From Streptomyces sp. NBC_00576 (GTDB taxonomy: Bacteria > Actinomycetota > Actinomycetes > Streptomycetales > Streptomycetaceae): a stretch of DNA of 64,000 nt. The position numbers were made by a program, and so were the translations under genes. Location: the NCBI RefSeq assembly GCF_036345175.1, contig NZ_CP107780.1, positions 10,106,001-10,170,000 on the forward strand, read 5' to 3'. The notes beneath the pieces are model-generated. The model was given only the letters and a program-made list of their open reading frames with translations. It searched no databases and had not been told where the DNA came from. Numbering within the stretch: position 1 is the first letter of the stretch; each line of letters begins with the position of its first letter. This document shows, piece by piece, positions 34,085 to 42,800 of this stretch.

Positions 34085-34909
34085 TCAGCGGATGCTGAAC
34101 CCGCCGTCCACGGTCAGGACCGAGCCGGTGATCTGCCGGGACTCGTCCGAGGCGAGGAAGACGATCGCGGCGGCGACGTCCTCGGGTTCGATCAGCGTGT
34201 TCATGGGCTGCGCCTCGACGAAGGTCTTCTCGTGCTCGTGGACCGGCACCTCCAGCGCGCGGGCGATCTCGGCGAGCATCCGGCCCTCGGCCCACGCGTC
34301 GTCGCGCACCGACCCCGGGCAGACCGCGTTCACGCGTACCTTCGTCGGCGCGTAGTCGAGAGCGGCGGCCTTGGTGAGGCCGATGACGGCGTGCTTGGCG
34401 GCGACGTACCCGGCGAAGTGCCGGTAGCCGACGAGCCCGGCGGTGGAGGCGACGTTGACGATGCTGCCGCCGCGCCGGGCGCTCATCGCCTTCCCCACCT
34501 CGCGGATCACCCGCCAGGCCCCGGAGAGGTCCACGTCGATCATCAGGGACCACTCGTCCTCGTCGATCTCGTGCACCGGTTTGCCCGAGGGCGCGGCTAT
34601 CCCCGCGTTGTTGACGGCGACGTCGATCCGGCCGAACCGCTCCTCCGCGCGGCTGACCGCCGCCCGTACGGCGTGCAGATCGCGGATGTCGGCCACCGCG
34701 GTGACGACGGCGGCACCGGCCTCCCGGCACAGGTCGGCGGTGTGCTCCAACTGGCCCGGGGTGCCCAGCGGGTAGGGCACGCCGGGCAGGTCTGCGCAGA
34801 TGTCCAGCAGCGTGAGGTCGGCGCCCTCGACGGCACAGGCGACCGCGGTGGCCCGGCCCAGGCCACGGGCGGCGCCGGTGACGAGGACCGACTTGCCGTG
34901 CAGACGCAT
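34085..34909 (-). CDS. Short-chain dehydrogenase resembling mycofactocin-coupled SDRs
   Basis: The 274-residue protein is a classical SDR: cofactor motif TGAARGLGRATA (residues 11-22), NNAG near 103, catalytic Ser in NVASTAG and YVAAKHAV (YxxxK) near 169, and a C-terminal SVLTVDGGFSIR. The LLDICADLPGVPYPLGTP insertion after the second strand is the mark of the mycofactocin-coupled SDR group, whose NAD is not freely exchanged. No mycofactocin genes are in view. Its place between thioesterase and NRPS-D suggests it oxidises or reduces the peptide or a carrier-bound building block such as threonine; that is inference. Confidence 0.82.
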   Translation of the reverse strand: MRLHGKSVLVTGAARGLGRATAVACAVEGADLTLLDICADLPGVPYPLGTPGQLEHTADLCREAGAAVVTAVADIRDLHAVRAAVSRAEERFGRIDVAVNNAGIAAPSGKPVHEIDEDEWSLMIDVDLSGAWRVIREVGKAMSARRGGSIVNVASTAGLVGYRHFAGYVAAKHAVIGLTKAAALDYAPTKVRVNAVCPGSVRDDAWAEGRMLAEIARALEVPVHEHEKTFVEAQPMNTLIEPEDVAAAIVFLASDESRQITGSVLTVDGGFSIR

Positions 34910-34920
34910 GGGGAACTCCT

Positions 34921-35673
34921 TCAGGAGGCGAGTGTCGAAACGATGACGCGGACGAGGGCGGGCGTGGTCTCGGTCAGGTACATATGGCCGCCGGGAAGCT
35001 CGACGTACGCGAAGTCCCGGCCGGTCGACTTGCTCCAGGACACGGCGTCGTCGTGACCGACCAGCTCGTCGTCCTGGCCCCGGACGACCGTGAGGGGCAT
35101 GTCCAGGGGGAGTTCGGTCGAGGGCCGGTGGTTCTCGTGCATCTCGACGTCCGCGCGCAGGGCGGGCAGGAGCAGTTCGCGCATCTCCGGGTCGTCGAAG
35201 GCGGGGTGGCGGTAGCCCGCGAACTCGCCGACGCGGGCGAGGAATTCGTCGTCGGACAGTCCGGTGGCCCGCCGTGCACGGCCCTGGCCGGGCGCGGGCG
35301 ACCCGCTGACGAACAGGTGCACCGGCTCGACGCCGGGCTCGGCGGCCAGCCGGTGGGCGAGTTCGTACGCGAGCACGGCGCCGAGGCTGTGCCCGAAGAG
35401 GGCCACCCGGCCACCGCCGTCGCCGAGGCGCTCCCGCAACTGGGCCAGGAGGCCGTCGACGGCCCGGTGGGCGTCCCGGTACGGCTCCTCGTCGATCAGC
35501 CGTTCCCGGCCCGGCAGTTGCAGCGCGACGATCTCCAGCGCGTCACCTGCGACGGCGGTCCAGGGTCGGTAGAACGAGGCGCCCGCCCCCGCGTACGGAA
35601 GGCACACCAGTTTGGTCGCGTCAGTGTCACGCATGGTCGTCCGAATCTCCTTCGCGTTGTCCGTCGTGCTCAC
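34921..35673 (-). CDS. Type II thioesterase of the NRPS cluster
   Basis: This 250-residue alpha/beta hydrolase has LVCLPYAGAGASFYRPW near its start, the nucleophile motif GHSLGAVLAYEL near 98, an acid in VRGQDDELVGHDD and His in LPGGHMYLTE. These are standard for type II thioesterases that free misprimed carrier proteins or sometimes move acyl groups between carriers. GTG 35673 overlaps the mbtH-like stop by 4 bp; ATG 35634, with AAGGAG 12 nt before it, is an alternative start. It acts in the cytoplasm on NRPS carriers. Confidence 0.9.
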   Translation of the reverse strand: MSTTDNAKEIRTTMRDTDATKLVCLPYAGAGASFYRPWTAVAGDALEIVALQLPGRERLIDEEPYRDAHRAVDGLLAQLRERLGDGGGRVALFGHSLGAVLAYELAHRLAAEPGVEPVHLFVSGSPAPGQGRARRATGLSDDEFLARVGEFAGYRHPAFDDPEMRELLLPALRADVEMHENHRPSTELPLDMPLTVVRGQDDELVGHDDAVSWSKSTGRDFAYVELPGGHMYLTETTPALVRVIVSTLAS

Positions 35674-35882
35674 TGCCCCATGGCCTCGATCAGGCTCTTG
35701 GGGCGCATGTCGGTCCAGTGCTCGCCGACGTAGTCGAGGCAGGACCGGCGGCTCGCCCGGCCGTGGACGACGGTCCAGCCGGCCGGGACGTCGGCGAAGG
35801 CGGGCCACAGGGAGTGCTGGCCCTCTTCGTTCACCAGGACGAGATGCTCGATGGTGTCGTCGTCGAAGGGGTTGGTGGTCAT
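35670..35882 (-). CDS. MbtH-like NRPS accessory protein
   Basis: The 70-residue protein carries the MbtH signature: NPFDDDTIEHLVLVNEEGQHSLWP and the WTVVHGRASRRSCLDYVGEHWTDMRP segment with its three conserved Trp. MbtH proteins bind A domains and are needed for their folding or activity. It overlaps NRPS-C by 4 bp upstream (ATGA) and the thioesterase by 4 bp downstream (GTGA), so it is made in step with them. Any of the five A domains here could be its partner. Confidence 0.96.
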   Translation of the reverse strand: MTTNPFDDDTIEHLVLVNEEGQHSLWPAFADVPAGWTVVHGRASRRSCLDYVGEHWTDMRPKSLIEAMGQ

Positions 35883-38800
35883 GCCTGGTTCCTCCTGAGG
35901 TGGCTGTCCAGCACCGGGCCGATGCGGTCCAGTGACGTGGGCCGGGTCATCTCCCCGTGGGTGCAGGGGATGTCGTGGTTGTCGACGCGGCCCTCGACGT
36001 ACGGCCGCCAGCCGCCGTACCGGTCGGGGAGCGCGTCCGGATCCTGTGCGGCGGTGAAGAACAGCAGGTCACCGGCGTACGACGTGGGGGTGAACTCGCC
36101 CAGCAGGCGCCGGTTGTTGGCCGTCACCTCGACCAGGGCGGCCAGTTCGGCGTCGGCGAGGCTGCCGGGCATGTCGGGCACGCGACGGACCAGCTGGGTG
36201 AACCGCCCTTCCGTGAGCGGCTCGTCCTCGTCGACGGGCGCCGGACGGCCGAGGATGGTGAGGAGGCTGTGCAGCAGGGCCGGGCGGTCGGACGGCGCGG
36301 GACCCTGTGCGGTCCAGGCCCCGGGAAAGGCGTCGAGCAGGGCGAGCAGCGCGACCTGTTCTCCGGCCGCCTGCAGACCGACGGCCACCTCGTACGCGAC
36401 GAGGCCGCCCATGGAGTAGCCGAGCAGATGGTACGGGCCGTGCGGCTGGGTCTCGCGGATGCGGGCGGTGTGCTCGGCGACCACCTCGGCGAGGGTGCCG
36501 GCCGGTTCCTGACCCGGGATCAGTCCACGGGACTGCAAGCCGTACAGGGGGCGGTCAGCGGCCAGGTGGAGGGCGAGTCCGGCGAAGCCCCAGGACAGGC
36601 CGGAGGCCGGCGGGAGACAGAAGAGGGGTTCGCGGTGACCGCGGGTACGGAGGGGGAGCAGCGGGCCCAGCGGAGCCGTACCCGAATCGACGGACTGGTC
36701 GCCCACGGCTGTCCTGCGGGCCAGCGCCGCAACGGTCGGGGTGTCGAAGAGGACGCGCAGCGGCAGGTCGGTGCCGAGTTCGGCGCGGATGCGCGAGGTC
36801 AGGCGGGGGGCCAGCAGGGAGTGGCCGCCGAGGTCGAAGAAGCCGTCGTGGATGCCTACTTGGGCCGGGTCGAGACCGAGGACGTCGGCAAAGATGCCGC
36901 GCAGTGTCTCCTCCGTGCCGGTACGCGGGGCAGTCTTGCTCATGCCGAGCGCCGCATCGGGGGCGGGCAACGCCTTGCGGTCCAGCTTGCCACTGGCGGT
37001 GCGGGGGAGGGCCGCGACAGTCACGAACGTCGAGGGGATCATATGGGCGGGGAGTGTGCGGGCGAGGTGGTCGCGGAGGGAGCTGGGGGACGCGGCCCCG
37101 CCTTCCGCTTCTTCTCCTTGAGTTGGTGCTTCGGCGGGGACGACGTACGCGACGAGTTGCTTCCCGCCGTGGCCGTCCTTGCGTACGGTCGCTGCCGCGC
37201 CGGCGATGGCGGGGTGGGCGGCGAGTACGGCCTCGATCTCGCCCAGTTCGATCCGGAAGCCCCGCACCTTCACCTGATGGTCGGCCCTGCCCAGGAACCG
37301 CAGTTGCCCGTCCGAGCCACGGACCGCGAGGTCGCCCGTCCGGTACAGGCGTTCCCCCGGTTCGCCGAACGGGTCGGCGACGAACCGCTCGGCCGTGAGG
37401 CCCGGGCGGCCGAGGTAGCCGCGGGCGGGCCCGCCGCCCGCCACGTACACCTCGCCGACGGCCCCGTCGGGCACGGGATGCAGGGCGTGATCGAGGAGGT
37501 GGACGTGGTTGCGGGCGAGCGGGTGGCCGATGGGAGGTGCGCAGTCGTCGCGAGGGCCGAGGTCCGACTGCCAGGCGGTGGCGTAGATCGTCGCCTCGGT
37601 GGGGCCGTAGAAGTTGACGAGCCGAACCCCGGGGAAGGCGGCCTCGATGTCGGCGCGGAGCTGCCCGGGGATCGGTTCGCCGCCGAGTGCCACCGTGTGC
37701 GGTGAGACGGCAGGCCGTTCGGCGAGGACGCCGGCCATGACCGTGGGTACGCCACTGATCAGACCGGCGTCCCGAGGGGTGCCGTCGGTGAGTGCGAGGA
37801 GACTCTCGACGATCTCGACACGGCCGCCGCACAGCAGGGGCGAGAAGATCTCGAACACCGACACGTCGAAGTTGAGCGACGTCGAGAACAGCACCTTGGC
37901 CAGCCGGTCGCGACCGAACTCGCTGTGCGTCCACTCGACGAACTCGACGGCGTTGCGGTGGGTGGCCAGAACCCCTTTGGGGCGGCCGGTGGAACCGGAG
38001 GTGTAGGTGATGTACGCGAGGTTCTCGGGCGCCAACTCACCAATGGTGACGGCATTCTGACTGATCGTCAGGGTGTCTTCGACGTCGAGTATCGGTGTGC
38101 CCTCAGGTAGCGCTCCGGTCGTCTCGGCGGTCGTGAGGACGACGACCGGACGGGCGTCGCCGACGATGTACGCCAGGCGGTCGGCCGGATAGGCGGGGTC
38201 GAGGGGCAGATAGGCGGCGCCGGACTTCAGCACCGCGAGGACGGCGACGACCAGCTCGGCCGTGCGAGGCAGCGCGATGCCCACGACGCGCTCGGGACCC
38301 GCCCCGAAAGCGGTCAGCCGGGCGGCCAACTGCTCGGCGCGGGCGTCCAGTTCGCGGTACGTGAGCCGGGTGCCCCGGTCGAGTACGGCGTCGGCGTCCG
38401 GGGTTGCCGCGACCTGGGCCGACCAGAGGCCGGGGAGGGTACGGGTCGCGGCCGGCGCGAGCCGGACCGGCCGGGGGAGTTCGCCGGGGGTCAGGATGCC
38501 CAGGCGACCCTGAGGAACGTCCGGGTCGGCGGCCATGGCCTCCAGGATCCGCACCAGACGGGCGAGCGTGGCGTCGGCCCATCCGGCGTCGAACAGCCCA
38601 GGGCGGTAAGCCAGCCGGAAGCGGGGCCGGACTCCGGGGAGGGCGACGAGGGTCACCGGGTAGTGGGTCGCGTCGCGCCCACTCGATCCGACGACGCGAA
38701 GCCCGCCGTCCGCGCCCCCACCGCCTTCGCCCGTCGCCTCGGGATCCACCGGATAGTTCTCGAAGACGAGGAGAGTGTCGAACAGTTCCGGGACGCCCAC

Positions 38801-39838
38801 AGCCCGCTGGATGTCGGCCAGGCCGAGGTGATGGTGGTCGAGGAGATGGACGTAGGTGTCCCGGACCTCGTGGAGCAGACGGCCGAGAGAGTCCGCCGGG
38901 CGCAGCCGGACCCGGGTCGGGACGGTGTTGATGAACAGGCCGACCATGGACTCGACGCCGGGCAGTTCGGGCGGACGGCCGGAGACGGTGGTGCCGAAGA
39001 CGACGTCGTCGCGGCCGGTCAGTCGGCCCAGAAGGATCGCCCACGCGGACTGGACAAGGGTGTTCACGGTGACCCCGAGGCTCCGGGCGCGCGCCGTGAG
39101 GGCGGCCCCGGTCTGTGCCGAAAGCTCGGTGCGGGCCTGAGCCAGGTCGCTGGCCCCTGAAGCGGAGGCCGACCTGGGGTCCGGGGCCAGGCGGGTCGGC
39201 TCCGTCACGTCGGCCAGCGCCTCCCGCCAGGCTGCCTCGGCGACGGAACGGTCCCTGCGCTCCAGCCACTGGAGGAACGTGCGGTACGGCGGCACTGGCC
39301 CGAGGATCGCCGGGGCGCCGTCGGCGGCGTACAGGGCGAGCAGTTCGCGCAGGAGGACGGAGACCGACCAGCCGTCGAGCAGGATGTGGTGGTGGGTGAC
39401 GAGCAGCCGGTGGCGGTCGGCCGCGGTGCGCACCAGGGTGCAGCGGAGGAGGGGAGGGGTGGCCGGGTCGAACCCGTTCTCCCGGTCCTCGTCCAGCAGC
39501 GCGGCCCACGCCTTCTCGGTGTCGGTGCCCGGTCCGGTCAGATCGGCTTCCGCCCACGGCAGCGTCGCCCGGTGCGGGACGACCTGCACAGGCTGGCCGC
39601 CCCGGCGTCGCCGGAAGGCCGCCCGCAGGTTCGGGTGACGGTCCAGCAGCGCCTGGGCGGCGGCGCGCAGGCGTTCGGGATCCACCGGGCCTTCGAGCTC
39701 GAAGACCAGCTGTACGACGTACACGTCGGGGGCGTCCCGCTCGTGCTCGAACAGGGCGTGGAAGAGCAGGCCCTCCTGGAGCGGGGTCAGGGGGAGTACG
39801 TCGGCCGGCGCGGGCCTCGGCGTCGAGGGCTGGGTCAT
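35879..39838 (-). CDS. NRPS-C: termination module C-A-PCP-TE
   Basis: This 1319-residue protein adds the last residue and releases the peptide. Domains: condensation (about 10-440, HHILLDGWS near 148, of the type that follows epimerising modules), adenylation (about 465-965, YTSGSTGRPKGV near 610), carrier (LGGHSLLAPRL near 1000) and thioesterase (about 1060-1310, catalytic Ser in GYSMGG near 1139). The thioesterase resembles that of EntF. Specificity positions read D-V-F-S-A-G-F-I-Y-K, which I cannot assign with confidence. The N terminus LPLTPLQEGLLFHAL is an acceptor docking segment matching an upstream epimerase-ended protein. It starts 31 bp after NRPS-B and its stop overlaps mbtH. Confidence 0.93.
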   Translation of the reverse strand: MTQPSTPRPAPADVLPLTPLQEGLLFHALFEHERDAPDVYVVQLVFELEGPVDPERLRAAAQALLDRHPNLRAAFRRRRGGQPVQVVPHRATLPWAEADLTGPGTDTEKAWAALLDEDRENGFDPATPPLLRCTLVRTAADRHRLLVTHHHILLDGWSVSVLLRELLALYAADGAPAILGPVPPYRTFLQWLERRDRSVAEAAWREALADVTEPTRLAPDPRSASASGASDLAQARTELSAQTGAALTARARSLGVTVNTLVQSAWAILLGRLTGRDDVVFGTTVSGRPPELPGVESMVGLFINTVPTRVRLRPADSLGRLLHEVRDTYVHLLDHHHLGLADIQRAVGVPELFDTLLVFENYPVDPEATGEGGGGADGGLRVVGSSGRDATHYPVTLVALPGVRPRFRLAYRPGLFDAGWADATLARLVRILEAMAADPDVPQGRLGILTPGELPRPVRLAPAATRTLPGLWSAQVAATPDADAVLDRGTRLTYRELDARAEQLAARLTAFGAGPERVVGIALPRTAELVVAVLAVLKSGAAYLPLDPAYPADRLAYIVGDARPVVVLTTAETTGALPEGTPILDVEDTLTISQNAVTIGELAPENLAYITYTSGSTGRPKGVLATHRNAVEFVEWTHSEFGRDRLAKVLFSTSLNFDVSVFEIFSPLLCGGRVEIVESLLALTDGTPRDAGLISGVPTVMAGVLAERPAVSPHTVALGGEPIPGQLRADIEAAFPGVRLVNFYGPTEATIYATAWQSDLGPRDDCAPPIGHPLARNHVHLLDHALHPVPDGAVGEVYVAGGGPARGYLGRPGLTAERFVADPFGEPGERLYRTGDLAVRGSDGQLRFLGRADHQVKVRGFRIELGEIEAVLAAHPAIAGAAATVRKDGHGGKQLVAYVVPAEAPTQGEEAEGGAASPSSLRDHLARTLPAHMIPSTFVTVAALPRTASGKLDRKALPAPDAALGMSKTAPRTGTEETLRGIFADVLGLDPAQVGIHDGFFDLGGHSLLAPRLTSRIRAELGTDLPLRVLFDTPTVAALARRTAVGDQSVDSGTAPLGPLLPLRTRGHREPLFCLPPASGLSWGFAGLALHLAADRPLYGLQSRGLIPGQEPAGTLAEVVAEHTARIRETQPHGPYHLLGYSMGGLVAYEVAVGLQAAGEQVALLALLDAFPGAWTAQGPAPSDRPALLHSLLTILGRPAPVDEDEPLTEGRFTQLVRRVPDMPGSLADAELAALVEVTANNRRLLGEFTPTSYAGDLLFFTAAQDPDALPDRYGGWRPYVEGRVDNHDIPCTHGEMTRPTSLDRIGPVLDSHLRRNQA

Positions 39839-39869
39839 GTCGTCTCGTCTCGCTGTCTCGTGGGGGTGG

Positions 39870-42800
39870 TCAGCCGTCGAGGCCCGCTGCCAGTTCGTCG
39901 AGCTCGTCCGGGGCCAGGCCGGCCAGCGACATGCCGGAGCCGTGGCCGGCCCGGCCGGCGAGTGCGGTGAGCGCGGCGAACCAGGACTCGGCCAGTGCCC
40001 GCACCTCCGGTTCGGTCAGTACGCCGTCGGGCCACGACCAGTCGGCCAGCAGGTGCGGTCCGGTGCCGGTGTCGTGGACGACCGCGTTGACGTCGAGGAC
40101 ATGGGCGGCGGCCAGGCCGGGGTCGATGCCGGTGCCGAGTGCCGACGACTCGGGGGCGAAAGCCCACGGTTCGGTGGTGGTGGTGGTGGTGGTGGTGGCG
40201 GGGGCCGTGAACCGGCCGAGATAGTTGAAGCCGACGGCCGGGACGGGAGCCTTGGCCAACTCGGCCGCCGTGTCCGGGTTGAGGTGGCGCAGGAGGCCGT
40301 AACCCATGCCGTGGTCGGGCAGTTCGCGCAGGCGCTCGGCGACCCGGGCGGCGGCGACGTCCGCGGCGGGTCCGGCGGACAGCGCGTCGGCCACGTCCAC
40401 GCCCGTCAGGTCCAGGTGGACCGGGTAGAGCGAGGTGAACCAGCCCACCGTGCGCGACAGTTCGAGGCCGGGCGCCAGCTCCTCACGGCCGTGGCCCTCG
40501 ACGTCGAGGACGACGTGCGGGGAGCCCTGGCAGTCGGCGACGGCCAGCGCGAGACCGGTCAGCAGGACGTCCTGGACACCGGCACGGAAGGCGGCCGGAA
40601 CGGTGGTGAGCAGGGCGCCGGTCGTCTCGGGCAGCAAGGTCAGCCGCAGCGAGCGGGTCGCCTTGGCGGTGTCCCGGTCGGGGTCGAGCGGTCGCGCGCC
40701 CAGCGGGATCCGCGGAGCGTCCGCGACGCCGTGCCACAGTTCGGCCTCGGCGACCCTCGACGGCGTACGCGCCTGCTCGCCCAACACCATCGCCCAGCGG
40801 CGGAACGACGTGCCGACAGCGGCCAGTTCGGGTCGTCGCCCTGCCGCGACGGCCGTCCAGGCGGTCTCCAGGTCGGGTACGAGGATGCGCCAGGACACGC
40901 CGTCCACGGCCAGATGATGGACGACCAGCAGCAGCCGCCCGGGCCGCTGGGGGCCGGCGTCGAACCACACGGCCCGGACCATCACCCCGGCCGCCGGATC
41001 GAGCAGTCCCACGGCCCGGTCGAACTCCTCGGAAACGGCGGCGTGGAGGTTGTCCGTGCCGGAGACGTCCCGGCGGTGGAGCAGCTCGGCGGCGCGAACC
41101 GCACCCACCGGGCGTACGTCGAGTACCGCGCCGACAGCCGGTTCAGAACCGGTGTCGAGCCGGGAACGCAGCATGTCGTGGTGGTCGAGCAGGGCCTGCA
41201 GCGCGTCGGTCAGCCGGGGCAGGTCGGCCGCCGGTGGGACCGTCAGCAGGACGGACTGGCTGAAGCGGTCGATCGGGCCGCCGCGTTCGAGCAGCCACCG
41301 CATGACGGGGGTGAGCGGGACCGGGCCCGTATCGTCGTCGGGGACCCGCACGAGGTCCGCGCCTCCACCGGCGACGGGCGCACCACCGACCGGTCCACGT
41401 GCCACCGCCGCCAGCTCCTTCACCGTCTGGTGCTTGAAGACGTCCCGGGCACTGATCACGACCCCGGCCTCGGCCGCCCGGCTCACCAGCCGGATCGAGG
41501 AGATGCTGTCGCCGCCGAGGGCGAAGAAGTCCTCGTCGAGCGGTACTTCGGGCAGGTTGAGCAGTTCACGGAAGAGCGCTGCGAGGATGCGTTCGGCCGG
41601 GTTGGCGGGGTCCTGGCCGGCGGCGGACTCAGTGGCTTCCGTGCCTTCCGCGGCCCTGGTCTCCGGCAGCGCCCTGCGGACCGGTGCCTGGAAGAGTTCG
41701 TCGTCCCCGAGGAGGTCCACGTCCTCGATGTGTACACCGGGGTCGGCGGCGACAGCGGTCAGCAGGCGCACCAGTACGCGCGTGAGCCGCTCGGCCGTGG
41801 CCGGGTCGAACAGGTCGGTGCTGTATTCGGCGATGCCGTCGATGCCCGCCGGGCTGCCGTCGGATTCGCGGCGCTCGCTCAGATAGAGGGAGAGGTCGAA
41901 GCGGGCGGCGCCGGTCTCCACGGGTTCACGGTTCACTCCCAGACCGGGCAGGGAGAGGCCGGGGTGCGCGGAGTGGCCGGTGAAGGCGATCACGACCTGG
42001 AAGAGAGGATGGCGCGCGAGGGTGCGTTCCGGGCTGAGGGCGTCCACGAGGAGGTCGAACGGCACGTCCTGGTGGGCGTAGGCGGCAAGGTCGAACTCCC
42101 GGACGCGGTGCAGCAGTTCGCGGAAGGTGGGGTTGCCCGAGGTGTCGGTGCGCAGGGTGAGACTGTTGACGAAGAAGCCGACCAGGTCGTCCAGCCTGCC
42201 GTCGGGGCGGCCGGCGACCGGGGTGCCGAGGGTGATGTCGGTGCCCGAGCCGAGCCGGGTCAACAGGGCGGCGAGCCCCGCCTGAAGCACCATGAAGAGG
42301 GTGACCTTGGAGGCGGCGGCGAGGTCGGCGAGGCCCGTGTGCAGTTCGGCGTCGATGGTGAGGGAGGCCCGGTCGCCGTCGCCACTGGGTTCGGCGGGCC
42401 GTGGACGGTCGGCGGGAAGGGGCAGCTCGTCGGGAATGCCCGCCAACGCATCTCGCCAGAAAGCGATATGACGGCTCATCAGGCTGTCGGATGCGGTCGA
42501 GGCACCCAACAGATCACGCTGCCACTGTGCGAAATCGGCGTACTGGACCGGCAGTTGCCGCCACTCCGGGATGCCTCCGGTGCTCCGCGCCGCGTACGCC
42601 GTCTCCAGGTCGCGCATCAGCGGTGCCATGGACCAGCCGTCGACGGCGATGTGGTGGGCGAGCAGCAGTAGGACGTGGGTGTCGGCGTCGAGCGTGTACA
42701 GGGTGGCGTGCAGCGGGAGTTCGGCCGACAGGTCGAAGCGGTGCCTGGCGGCGGCGGTGAGCAGCGCAGGGAGTCCGGCCTCGGTGGTCGCCTCGACGGC

